The notes under the pieces were generated by a model that made no database searches, was not told where the DNA came from, and saw nothing but the letters and a program-made list of their open reading frames with translations. A DNA stretch of 64,000 nucleotides from Lachnoanaerobaculum umeaense (GTDB lineage: Bacteria; Bacillota; Clostridia; Lachnospirales; Lachnospiraceae), in contig NZ_CP032364.1 of NCBI RefSeq assembly GCF_003589745.1, forward strand, positions 310,001-374,000. The letters are read 5' to 3'. Position numbers and translations under genes: made by a program. This document shows, piece after piece, positions 1 through 7,772 of this stretch (position 1 is the stretch's first letter; each line of letters begins with the position of its first letter).

Positions 1-461
1 CATATGTGAATGACTTTAAGATAAACTTATTTGAGATAGCATATCTGGATAGAGAAAAGATAGACTTATTTAAAAGTGATTTTAGGATATTGGCTGACTA
101 CCTCTATCAGATGAGGGTAAATAGAGATTATATAGCTGATGAAACTACTATTGAGCATGTGGAAGAACTTTTAACACTAATGTCGGCAATGACAGGAGAT
201 AATAGATTTGAAGAAACTATAAACGAATTGAAGGGAAAGGAGAACATCAATATGTGTGAAGTATTGGATAGAGTAGAGGCTAGAGGAATAGAAAAGGGTA
301 TAGAGCAAGGAATAGAAAAGGGAAGAATGGAAGGAAGGCAGGAAGGTATTATAAATATTCTTATATCGCTGGTAAATGATGGAATATTAAGTGTTTATGA
401 AGCTGCGTCTAGGGCAGATATGAGTGTTGAAGATTTTAAAAAGTATATAAATAAAAATTGA
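1..461 (+). CDS. Rpn-family PD-(D/E)XK nuclease/transposase, copy 1, 5' end outside window
   Basis: This is the C-terminal half of an Rpn-family (recombination-promoting nuclease / putative transposase) protein; the catalytic N-terminal part lies left of the window. The reading frame is open from base 3 and matches residues from about 145 onward of the complete copies at 757 and 1934 almost perfectly. The visible part is the helical C-terminal region. It includes a Gly/Glu/Lys/Arg-rich hinge of four-residue units (GIEK, GIEQ, GIEK, GRME, GRQE) followed by a short helical tail. This copy has the longest hinge of the three. Family members are thought to nick or cut DNA and promote recombination. 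The GTG at base 6 should not be taken as a real start. Confidence 0.85.
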   Translation, partial: YVNDFKINLFEIAYLDREKIDLFKSDFRILADYLYQMRVNRDYIADETTIEHVEELLTLMSAMTGDNRFEETINELKGKENINMCEVLDRVEARGIEKGIEQGIEKGRMEGRQEGIINILISLVNDGILSVYEAASRADMSVEDFKKYINKN

Positions 462-756
462 TAAAAATGAATAAGTATGATAGGGGCTGTTTGTGTGACA
501 GCCCCTTTGCATATAGTAAGGCTACTTGGTATGTTTATCTATTCCATAATAAAATATATTTTATTCCTAGGTCGAAAAGTGTGGAATATTTATCAAGTTA
601 TATTTAGTGAATCTTAAAAAGTTTCTTATTGTATTTTAGACATATATATCGTAAAATCAAAGCATTAGATTTTGTTCGAAATTCTAAAAATTCTAAGTTT
701 CAAAAGTTCAAAGAATAATCCAATATTAAATTTTTTTGGTATAATAAGGAGGAGAT
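462..756. repeat. Intergenic spacer repeated between tandem Rpn copies
   Basis: This 295-base spacer is repeated at 1639-1933 with no difference I could see. It carries the terminator hairpin, an AT-rich stretch and an AGGAGG ribosome site before the next ATG. Together with the gene it makes a tandem unit of about 1.18 kb. The offset between copies is 1189 bases upstream of the hinge and 1177 downstream of it, because copy 1 has 12 extra bases in the hinge. Confidence 0.85.
482..506 (+). terminator. Hairpin terminator after Rpn copy 1
   Basis: A 9-bp stem (AGGGGCTGT / ACAGCCCCT) with a seven-base loop, followed by a short T run, sits 20 bases past the stop codon. The same structure recurs after copies 2 and 3. 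Confidence 0.7.
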
Positions 757-1638
757 ATGCAAGGTAAGGATATAACTCAAAAAGTGCTTGAAAAGTATAA
801 TGATGTATTTGCGGATATTTTAAATGTACTTTTATTTGATGGAAGAAATGTAGTAGATGAATCTACGCTTACAGATGCATTGCCAATGAGTATGCTAAAG
901 ATAGATGGAAGAGTCAGATCTCAGGAAAGGGATATTGCAAAGTACTGGCGTAAAAGCAAAATCAATGTAGCATTGTTCGGACTTGAAAATCAGACAGTAG
1001 CAAATAAACTGATGCCACTTAGAGTATTTGGATATGACGGTGCGGAGTATGTAAAGCAAAGCAGGAAAGAAAACAGTGACAAGGCAAAGTATCCTGTGAT
1101 TACATTGGTGCTGTATCTGGGATATGAAAAGAGATGGAACTATCCCAAAACACTTTTCGAAGTGTTGGATATAGATGAAGATATCAAGCCATATGTGAAT
1201 GACTTTAAGATAAACTTATTTGAAATAGCATATCTGGATAGAGAAAAGATAGACTTATTTAAAAGTGATTTTAGGATACTGGCTGATTACCTCTATCAGA
1301 TGCGGGTAAACAGAGACTATATAGCTGATGAAACTACTATTGAGCATGTGGAAGAACTTTTAACACTAATGTCGGCAATGACAGGAGATAATAGATTTGA
1401 AGAAACTATAAACGAATTGAAGGGAAAGGAGAATGTCAATATGTGTGAAGTATTGGATAGAGTAGAGGCTAGAGGAATAAAAAAAGGTATTGAACAAGGA
1501 ATAGAAAAAGGAAGGCAGGAAGGTATTATAAATATTCTTATATCGCTGGTAAATGATGGAATATTAAGTGTTTATGAAGCTGCGTCTAGGGCAGATATGA
1601 GTGTTGAAGATTTTAAAAAGTATATAAATAAAAATTGA
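757..1638 (+). CDS. Rpn-family PD-(D/E)XK nuclease/transposase, copy 2
   Basis: A complete 293-residue protein starting at ATG 757 behind AGGAGG. Residues 14-20 (YNDVFAD) and an Asp at 59 followed by Glu77-Asn-Gln79 (LFGLENQT) fit the D...ExQ/ExK core of the PD-(D/E)XK fold in Rpn proteins. The C-terminal third is helical and carries the hinge GIKK-GIEQ-GIEK-GRQE and a terminal helix pair that recurs in the unrelated-sequence Rpn gene at 51347. It is nearly identical in DNA to copy 3 and to the visible part of copy 1, so the duplication is recent. No terminal inverted repeats typical of an insertion sequence were seen. Assignment to the family is good; the biological role is unknown. Confidence 0.8.
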   Translation: MQGKDITQKVLEKYNDVFADILNVLLFDGRNVVDESTLTDALPMSMLKIDGRVRSQERDIAKYWRKSKINVALFGLENQTVANKLMPLRVFGYDGAEYVKQSRKENSDKAKYPVITLVLYLGYEKRWNYPKTLFEVLDIDEDIKPYVNDFKINLFEIAYLDREKIDLFKSDFRILADYLYQMRVNRDYIADETTIEHVEELLTLMSAMTGDNRFEETINELKGKENVNMCEVLDRVEARGIKKGIEQGIEKGRQEGIINILISLVNDGILSVYEAASRADMSVEDFKKYINKN

Positions 1639-1658
1639 TAAAAATGAATAAGTATGAT

Positions 1659-1683
1659 AGGGGCTGTTTGTGTGACAGCCCCT
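1659..1683 (+). terminator. Hairpin terminator after Rpn copy 2
   Basis: The same 9-bp stem and T-rich tail as the element after copy 1, at the equivalent position. Confidence 0.7.
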
Positions 1684-1933
1684 TTGCATATAGTAAGGCT
1701 ACTTGGTATGTTTATCTATTCCATAATAAAATATATTTTATTCCTAGGTCGAAAAGTGTGGAATATTTATCAAGTTATATTTAGTGAATCTTAAAAAGTT
1801 TCTTATTGTATTTTAGACATATATATCGTAAAATCAAAGCATTAGATTTTGTTCGAAATTCTAAAAATTCTAAGTTTCAAAAGTTCAAAGAATAATCCAA
1901 TATTAAATTTTTTTGGTATAATAAGGAGGAGAT

Positions 1934-2806
1934 ATGCAAGGTAAGGATATAACTCAAAAAGTGCTTGAAAAGTATAATGATGTATTTGCGGATATTTTAA
2001 ATGTACTTTTATTTGATGGAAGAAATGTAGTAGATGAATCTACGCTTACAGATGCATTGCCAATGAGTATGCTAAAGATTGACGGCAGAGTCAGATCTCA
2101 GGAAAGGGATATTGCAAAGTACTGGCGTAAAAGCAAAATCAATGTAGCATTGTTCGGACTTGAAAATCAGACAGTAGCAAATAAACTGATGCCACTTAGA
2201 GTATTTGGATATGACGGTGCGGAGTATGTAAAGCAAAGCAGGAAAGAAAACAGTGACAAGGCAAAGTATCCTGTGATTACATTGGTGCTGTATCTGGGAT
2301 ATGAAAAGAGATGGAACTATCCCAAAACACTTTTCGAAGTGTTGGATATAGATGAAGATATCAAGCCATATGTGAATGACTTTAAGATAAACTTATTTGA
2401 AATAGCATATCTGGATAGAGAAAAGATAGACTTATTTAAAAGTGATTTTAGGATACTGGCTGATTACCTCTATCAGATGCGGGTAAACAGAGATTATATA
2501 GCTGATGAAACTACTATTGAGCATGTGGAAGAACTTTTAACACTAATGTCGGCAATGACAGGAGATAACAGATTTGAAGAAACTATAAACGATTTGAAGG
2601 GAAAGGAGAACATCAATATGTGTGAAGTATTGGATAGAGTAGAGGCTAGAGGAATAGAAAAGGGAAGAATGGAAGGAAGGCAGGAAGGCATTATAAATAT
2701 TCTTATATCGCTGGTAAATGATGGAGTATTAAGTGTTTATGAAGCGGCACTAAGGGCAGATATGAGTGTTGAAGATTTTAAAAAGTATATAAATAAAAAT
2801 GAATAA
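1934..2806 (+). CDS. Rpn-family PD-(D/E)XK nuclease/transposase, copy 3
   Basis: A complete 290-residue protein, same family and start context as copy 2. The N-terminal 230 residues look almost identical to copy 2. The hinge is the shortest of the three (GIEK-GRME-GRQE). A few substitutions lie near the C-terminus, and the gene ends one residue later (KNE then TAA) because the TTGA stop of the other copies is altered. Sequence beyond the gene diverges from the tandem spacer after the terminator, so this is the right-hand end of the array. The near-identity makes homologous recombination between copies, and hence copy-number change, likely (inference). Confidence 0.8.
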   Translation: MQGKDITQKVLEKYNDVFADILNVLLFDGRNVVDESTLTDALPMSMLKIDGRVRSQERDIAKYWRKSKINVALFGLENQTVANKLMPLRVFGYDGAEYVKQSRKENSDKAKYPVITLVLYLGYEKRWNYPKTLFEVLDIDEDIKPYVNDFKINLFEIAYLDREKIDLFKSDFRILADYLYQMRVNRDYIADETTIEHVEELLTLMSAMTGDNRFEETINDLKGKENINMCEVLDRVEARGIEKGRMEGRQEGIINILISLVNDGVLSVYEAALRADMSVEDFKKYINKNE

Positions 2807-2813
2807 GTATGAT

Positions 2814-2838
2814 AGGGGCTGTTTGTGTGACATCCCCT
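2814..2838 (+). terminator. Hairpin terminator after Rpn copy 3, one stem mismatch
   Basis: This corresponds to the terminators of copies 1 and 2 but has CATCCCC in place of CAGCCCC. That introduces one mispair in the stem. Confidence 0.55.
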
Positions 2839-2952
2839 TTAATAATAGTATTAATATTTGGCATGCAGAAGAACAATCAAATAATAGAGTTTGAGAGAAT
2901 ATATAAATAATCTAATTATAGAAAAAAATGGATAAAAATGATAGAATAATAG

Positions 2953-2972
2953 AAGTTAGTGAGTGCTAACTT
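2953..2972. promoter_or_regulatory. Candidate operator palindrome upstream of ATC hydrolase homologue
   Basis: A perfect 7-bp inverted repeat AAGTTAG/CTAACTT with a six-base centre lies about 80 bases before the start of the hydrolase gene. The core TTAGTGAGTGCTAA resembles the palindromes bound by TetR-family repressors, but no such regulator gene lies next to it. It could instead be a weak hairpin. Confidence 0.4.
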
Positions 2973-3049
2973 ACAAGCGTTAAGTTTTAGATTATGACTT
3001 TACTTAAAAGACAAGACTCAACTCATAAAAATTTCAGGGGGTGATTTTA

Positions 3050-3685
3050 ATGAAATATAAGGGTATGTATTTTAGTTTAATGAGTTTATTCTTAAAAAAG
3101 CCGATGATTGAAAAGTTTGGAAAGAATAAGACTGAAGAAAGTCTAAAAAAGGGACGAGAGTTATACAAGCAGATGATTGAGAGCACTGAAGATATTGGCT
3201 CAAACAATCCTATGGCAGGGAATATATATTCCGGTTATGTATTTATGGCTGTATGTAGAGCCGGTGGTTTCAGTGTGGATGAGTTTAAGGAAGTAATTGT
3301 TGAATTTTTAAACAATAAATTAATTAGCAAAGCAATAAGCAGATTTGATCTAAACGATCCTAAGGATATGAAAAAATTTGACGATAGAATGCATAAAATG
3401 GCTGAATGGGCGGATGCACATCCTGAGTATAGAGATAAAACATGGGATTTTAATTTCGATGAAGAGCTTCACAGAGACGGTTTTTATTATCACTTTACAA
3501 GATGCCCTATGGAAAAGTTTGCAAGAGATAAGGGTTATCTTGATCTACTGCCTCTATGCTGTGATATTGACCATCTTATGTTTGAGAAAGGAAAAGGAGT
3601 TCTACATAGAGAAAGCACCTTGGCATCAGGTGGTGAAATATGTGATTACTGGGTTGTAGGGGATAAGAATGGAGATCCTAAGTAA
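3050..3685 (+). CDS. L-2-amino-thiazoline-4-carboxylic acid (ATC) hydrolase family protein
   Basis: A 211-residue protein resembling the ATC hydrolase family, whose founding member opens the ring of L-2-amino-thiazoline-4-carboxylate on the way to L-cysteine. Many clostridial homologues have no tested substrate. Features typical of the family are the helical N-terminal half, the central FYYHFTRCP block (Cys in a conserved RCP context), and the C-terminal LLPLCCDIDHLMF segment with paired cysteines. The ATG at 3050 is preferred over the GTG at 3041, because AGGGGGTGA just upstream of 3050 is an ideal ribosome site that would overlap the GTG. It is a single gene with a possible operator upstream. 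Family confidence is good, substrate unknown. Confidence 0.75.
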   Translation: MKYKGMYFSLMSLFLKKPMIEKFGKNKTEESLKKGRELYKQMIESTEDIGSNNPMAGNIYSGYVFMAVCRAGGFSVDEFKEVIVEFLNNKLISKAISRFDLNDPKDMKKFDDRMHKMAEWADAHPEYRDKTWDFNFDEELHRDGFYYHFTRCPMEKFARDKGYLDLLPLCCDIDHLMFEKGKGVLHRESTLASGGEICDYWVVGDKNGDPK

Positions 3686-3690
3686 TAAGG

Positions 3691-3879
3691 AATTTTCATA
3701 TATTGTTAGTATATATTGATATAAATGGATATGAATGTACCGGAAATCCGGAACCACTTAGTGGAAACCTTGCCGGATACTGGAGTGTTCGTATTGATGA
3801 GAAAAATAGAATTGTATTTAGAATATTCGAAAATAGTATTGAAATAATACAGTGCGGATCTCAGTATAGTGAAAAATGA
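3691..3879 (+). pseudogene. Relic of YoeB/Txe-type mRNA interferase toxin (3' part only)
   Basis: An open frame without a start codon encodes the C-terminal two thirds of a YoeB/Txe toxin. It includes YWSVRIDEKNRIVFR and a terminal EIIQCGSQY, and runs to TGA at 3877-3879. It closely matches the intact toxin at 50749-51015 in both protein and DNA. The N-terminal residues and the antitoxin gene are absent, and the relic begins only a few bases after the hydrolase stop. It is therefore a remnant of a second toxin-antitoxin module. Confidence 0.8.
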
Positions 3880-3889
3880 TCTGATATAT

Positions 3890-3916
3890 AAAAAGAGACC
3901 ACATAGGTCTCTTTTT
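3890..3916. terminator. Bidirectional terminator between toxin relic and OB-fold gene
   Basis: A perfect stem AAAAGAGACC / GGTCTCTTTT with a short loop, A-rich on one side and T-rich on the other. It serves convergent transcripts. Confidence 0.75.
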
Positions 3917-3925
3917 ATATGATAA

Positions 3926-4507
3926 TTATTCTATATTGTCAATATTCAAACTATAACCAAGTATTTCACCTACATCTGTAATCTTTCCTGTAAGTGTAAC
4001 TAGTGAATCTTTTGATAATTCTGCTACCTTAGCTTTTGTATCGTCATTTTTTATGTAGCATTGAACGCCTATAATAGCAAAGTCTGTATCTGGATAAAGT
4101 GTTATATACTTTCCTGAACTGTCAATAACGCCTAATTTACCGGTTATACGAACATTCTCACCCTTATGGTCATTGCTCGCTTTTAAAGCATTGCCTTCCA
4201 GTTGAGCCATTAAATCATCTACAGTGTAAGATGTATATTCTACTGTAGGAGCATTACTTTCAGCAACAGTATCTTTAACTTCTGAAGCATCAGAATTTGC
4301 TTTATTAGCTACTTTATTTGTATTGGTTGATCCGGATTTGCCACCTGATGCAATGGCACCTATAATAAATACTACTACAATTGCAATAAACCAAGGCTTT
4401 GTAAAAAACGGTTTTTTGTTTTTTGCACCACAATTTGGGCAAACTTTTGCAGCTTTTGCCATTTCCTTACCGCAGGTCCTACATGTTGTCATTTTGTTAT
4501 TACTCAT
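3926..4507 (-). CDS. Zinc-ribbon membrane protein with tRNA_anti-like OB-fold domain
   Basis: A 193-residue protein with three parts. An N-terminal four-cysteine zinc ribbon (Cys9, Cys12, Cys23, Cys26; CRTCG...CPNCG) is followed by one membrane helix at about 37-55. After a Ser/Asn/Ala-rich linker comes an extracytoplasmic domain (about 92-193) that looks like the OB-fold 'tRNA_anti-like' domain found in many secreted clostridial proteins (VRITGKL...LVTLTGKI). The ribbon is expected in the cytoplasm and the OB fold outside. Function unknown. The start is fixed by GGAGGAG five bases before ATG. Its promoter has a TA-repeat spacer, described separately. Confidence 0.7.
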   Translation of the reverse strand: MSNNKMTTCRTCGKEMAKAAKVCPNCGAKNKKPFFTKPWFIAIVVVFIIGAIASGGKSGSTNTNKVANKANSDASEVKDTVAESNAPTVEYTSYTVDDLMAQLEGNALKASNDHKGENVRITGKLGVIDSSGKYITLYPDTDFAIIGVQCYIKNDDTKAKVAELSKDSLVTLTGKITDVGEILGYSLNIDNIE

Positions 4508-4552
4508 ATCTCCTCCTTAGTTAAACAAAAATTAAGAAAAAATCATAATACC

Positions 4553-4578
4553 ATTATATATATATATATATTTGTCAA
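4553..4578 (-). promoter_or_regulatory. Promoter with TA-dinucleotide spacer (candidate phase-variable) for the OB-fold gene
   Basis: Read on the minus strand, a perfect -35 TTGACA (4578-4573) and a perfect -10 TATAAT (4558-4553) are separated by only 14 bases. That spacer is almost entirely alternating TA, and the TA run extends from 4555 to 4571. The predicted transcript start is about 40 bases before the ATG. With consensus boxes the gene should be strongly expressed if the spacing were 16-18, which gain of one or two TA units would give. At 14 it is predicted to be weak or off. Confidence 0.6.
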
Positions 4579-4762
4579 GTTGTATATGAATTATATAAAA
4601 TACATTTTCGATATCAAAGTTTAGATTATTTGATATTGTATAAAATATTTCACTACAAAATTATTGTACTTTCTTATTCTAAAAGGTGTTATACTAAAAA
4701 TATTGTGAAAACATTAGAGTGTATTTCACTTATATAAATACAAATAAAAGAAGGAGATTTTT

Positions 4763-6526
4763 ATGACGAAAACTTATACAAATACATATTTGTTTAAAAG
4801 ATTTTTACCATACTATAGTAAGTACTATCCCACACTTATATTGGATTTGATATGTGCAGGGTTTTCTACAATGTGTGATTTGGTACTGCCTATAATACTT
4901 AGATACCTGACAAATACAGCAAGGCAGGATATAGGGCTGCTTACGGTAAAACTTATACTGACACTTGGAGTAATATTTGTTTTACTCAGAGTAGTAGATA
5001 CTATAGCAAACTACTATATGCAAAATATAGGTCATGTAATGGGGGCGCAGATAGAAACGGATATGAGATATGATATTTTTTCTCATATACAGCAACTCCC
5101 TTATTCCTACTATAATACAAATAAATCAGGTCAGATATTATCAAGAATTACTACAGACTTGTTTGATGTTACAGAGTTTGCACATCACTGTCCGGAAGAG
5201 TTTTTTATAGCACTCGTAAAACTTGTAGTTTCATTTGTAATACTGATAAATATAAATATAACTCTTACACTTACCATATTTATTATGATACCGATAATGG
5301 TGTTCTTTATGTCTTCCACAAATAACCATATGAGAAAGGCACAAAAGGCACAAAGAAATCATGTCGGCGAGATCAATTCAGGTATTGAAAACAATATTCT
5401 GGGTGCAAAGGTTGTAAAATCATTTGCGAATGAAGAACTTGAAGTAAAGAAGTTCCATAAAGAGAACTTGAGATTTTTGGATATAAAAAAAGAGTTCTAT
5501 AAGCATATGTCAAATTTTCAGGTGGTATACAGAATATTTGACGGAATTATGTATCTGACAGTTATAGTACTTGGAAGTTACTATATGAAGGTCGGGAAAA
5601 TAAATGCAGGTGATATGTTTCTTTACACACTTTATATAAATATGCTTTTAAATACAGTAAAGAAAATGGTTGACTATATGGAGCAGTTCCAAAGGGGAAT
5701 GACAGGTATTGAAAGATTCATTGAGATAATGGATGTAAAGAACGATATAGTTGATAAGGAAAATGCGAGGGATTTAACCAATGTACACGGTGATATAGAG
5801 TTTAGAAATGTAAGCTTTGCATATCCTGACAGTGATACAAAGGTACTTGATGACATTAGCTTTAGCATAAATAAAGGTGAGAATATCGCTATTGTAGGTT
5901 CTTCAGGTGTAGGTAAAACAACCATATATAATCTTATACCGAGATTTTATGAGGTTAGTGAAGGTGCAATACTTATAGACAGCACTGATATAAGGGATTT
6001 CAAGCAAAAGTCATTGAGAGATAATATAGGTATTGTGCAACAGGAAGTGTATCTGTTCTCAGGAACTATATATGAAAATATAGTTTACGGAAAGAAGGAT
6101 GCAAGCTTTGAGGATGTAGAGAGAGCCACCAAGATGGCAGGTGCCTATGATTTTATTATGGAGCTTCTGGATAAGTTTGATACATATATAGGAGAGCGTG
6201 GTACAAAGCTTTCAGGTGGACAAAAGCAGAGAATAAGTATAGCAAGAGTATTCTTAAAAAATCCACCGATACTTATACTTGATGAGGCAACTTCAGCACT
6301 TGATAATAATTCTGAAGCCATAGTACAGCAGTCACTTGAAATATTAAGTAAGGGCAGAACTACAATCACAATAGCACATAGACTTTCAACTATAAGAAAT
6401 GCAAGCAAAATCTTAGTGCTTACAGAAAATGGTATAGAAGAGTCAGGTACACATGAAGAGCTGATGAATAAAGAGGGAATATATTTTAATCTGTATAATA
6501 AGAATATTGATGAATTAAAGGAATAA
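4763..6526 (+). CDS. ABC exporter, fused membrane and ATP-binding domains
   Basis: A 587-residue half-transporter of the MsbA/multidrug type that would act as a homodimer. Six membrane helices occupy about residues 1-315. The ATPase domain follows, with Walker A GSSGVGKTT (about 379-387), signature LSGGQKQR (about 482), Walker B LILDEATSALD (about 502) and the switch His in TIAHRLST. All catalytic residues are present, so it should be active. It starts at ATG 4763 behind GAAGGAG. Substrate (lipid, peptide or drug) cannot be read from sequence. A peptidase gene follows after nine bases and is probably co-transcribed. Confidence 0.88.
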   Translation: MTKTYTNTYLFKRFLPYYSKYYPTLILDLICAGFSTMCDLVLPIILRYLTNTARQDIGLLTVKLILTLGVIFVLLRVVDTIANYYMQNIGHVMGAQIETDMRYDIFSHIQQLPYSYYNTNKSGQILSRITTDLFDVTEFAHHCPEEFFIALVKLVVSFVILININITLTLTIFIMIPIMVFFMSSTNNHMRKAQKAQRNHVGEINSGIENNILGAKVVKSFANEELEVKKFHKENLRFLDIKKEFYKHMSNFQVVYRIFDGIMYLTVIVLGSYYMKVGKINAGDMFLYTLYINMLLNTVKKMVDYMEQFQRGMTGIERFIEIMDVKNDIVDKENARDLTNVHGDIEFRNVSFAYPDSDTKVLDDISFSINKGENIAIVGSSGVGKTTIYNLIPRFYEVSEGAILIDSTDIRDFKQKSLRDNIGIVQQEVYLFSGTIYENIVYGKKDASFEDVERATKMAGAYDFIMELLDKFDTYIGERGTKLSGGQKQRISIARVFLKNPPILILDEATSALDNNSEAIVQQSLEILSKGRTTITIAHRLSTIRNASKILVLTENGIEESGTHEELMNKEGIYFNLYNKNIDELKE

Positions 6527-6535
6527 ATTAAGACT

Positions 6536-7684
6536 ATGGAAAGTATTTTTGATTTGATAGATGAAGAAGAACTGGTAGACATATTTTCAAAAGCGGTGGA
6601 CATACCGAGTACAAATCCAAAAGGTAATGAAAAGCCTATGTGTGAGTATGTGGAAAGCTTATTAAAGGAAAATGCTATAGATTATTTTACAGTACCGGTG
6701 GAGGACGGAAGATATGATATTATTGCAAAGCTTAACGGAAAAATAAATAAGGATGCAATTGTGTTTACCGGCCATATGGATGTTGTTCCGGTTTCAGACG
6801 ATGAGATAAAAAGATGGAATACACCGCCATTTAAATCCACTATAAAGGACGGAAAATTATATGGCAGAGGAAGTGCCGATATGAAAAGTGGACTAATGAG
6901 TGCTATATATTCTATGATACTTTTGAAGAGAAACAATATTATTCCCGAAAGAGATATAGTAATTGTGGCTACCATAGATGAAGAAAACTTTATGAAGGGA
7001 TCAAAGGCATTATATCAAAATAAGGTGTTTGATAATGCAAAGTACCTTATTGTATGCGAGCCTACCGATATGAAGATATGTAATCGTCAAAAGGGTAGAA
7101 CATGGGCTGATGTCTGTGTGCATGGCATGACTGCTCACGGTTCACAAAAGGGTGTAGGCGAAAATGCCATATACCTTGCGATAAAGCTTATAGAAAAGAT
7201 AAAGAACACTGAATTTAAAGAGTATCCTGATACCTTCTGGAGAACATTGGCTATAAATGCAGGTGTGGAGCCACAGGTAGTACCTGACAGATGTGTGTTT
7301 ACAGTGGATGCCAGACTACAGGTAGGACATAAGCCTGAACATATATGGGAAAAGTTGGATGAGCTTATAGATGAAATAAAAGCTGAAAATCCTCATTTTG
7401 ATGCTACCTATGAGATAGCAGATATGAGGACATCATGGTATACCACAAAGGAAGACGAATTAATAAAAAACATAGTATCATCTCTAAAAAAGATAGGAAT
7501 AAATCTGGAATTTGATACTTTTACAGGCTCTACAGATGCAAGTATGCTTATAAAAAATGAACTTATACCGGTGATAATAGGTCCGGGAGATTTATCAGTA
7601 GTACATAGAGAAAATGAATATGTGAAACTTTCACAGCTGTTTGAATCATGTAAGTTATATATGAATATAATGAAGAGTATGTAA
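6536..7684 (+). CDS. M20-family metallopeptidase (ArgE/DapE/ACY1-type)
   Basis: A 382-residue cytoplasmic zinc hydrolase. Metal ligands and catalytic residues are visible in order: GHMDVVP (His80, catalytic Asp82), GRGSADMKSG (Asp115), the Glu-Glu pair in DEEN (about 148-149), the CEPTD segment, and a late His in VHREN. A dimerisation domain sits between about 185 and 295. The family removes acyl or amino-acid groups from small amides. Because ArgJ in this genome recycles acetyl groups, a role as ArgE is not required, and DapE or a dipeptidase are equally possible. It follows the ABC exporter closely. Confidence 0.8.
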   Translation: MESIFDLIDEEELVDIFSKAVDIPSTNPKGNEKPMCEYVESLLKENAIDYFTVPVEDGRYDIIAKLNGKINKDAIVFTGHMDVVPVSDDEIKRWNTPPFKSTIKDGKLYGRGSADMKSGLMSAIYSMILLKRNNIIPERDIVIVATIDEENFMKGSKALYQNKVFDNAKYLIVCEPTDMKICNRQKGRTWADVCVHGMTAHGSQKGVGENAIYLAIKLIEKIKNTEFKEYPDTFWRTLAINAGVEPQVVPDRCVFTVDARLQVGHKPEHIWEKLDELIDEIKAENPHFDATYEIADMRTSWYTTKEDELIKNIVSSLKKIGINLEFDTFTGSTDASMLIKNELIPVIIGPGDLSVVHRENEYVKLSQLFESCKLYMNIMKSM

Positions 7685-7705
7685 TGAGTTCATTTTTCCC
7701 TATTA

Positions 7706-7734
7706 TTGTAAGAATACGGAAAAAATGGTATTAT
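7706..7734 (+). promoter_or_regulatory. Candidate sigma-A promoter for lepA operon
   Basis: TTGTAA (7706-7711), a 17-base spacer and TATTAT (7729-7734) lie about 40 bases before the lepA ATG, in the short gap after the peptidase gene. Confidence 0.45.
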
Positions 7735-7772
7735 AAGCATTATTATTCAAGGTTTTATGATAGGATGAAAAG

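Noticed and set aside
740..745. TATAAT directly before Rpn copies 2 and 3 (also at 1917-1922)
   Set aside because: It lies only a few bases before AGGAGG, so a transcript starting from it would lack the ribosome site; no -35 is visible at proper spacing.
1..2838. The tandem Rpn units as insertion sequences
   Set aside because: No terminal inverted repeats or target-site duplications were seen; the units are simple head-to-tail duplications.
6536..7684. M20 peptidase as argE of the arginine pathway
   Set aside because: The window encodes ArgJ, which recycles the acetyl group, and this gene is about 50 kb from the arg genes beside an exporter.
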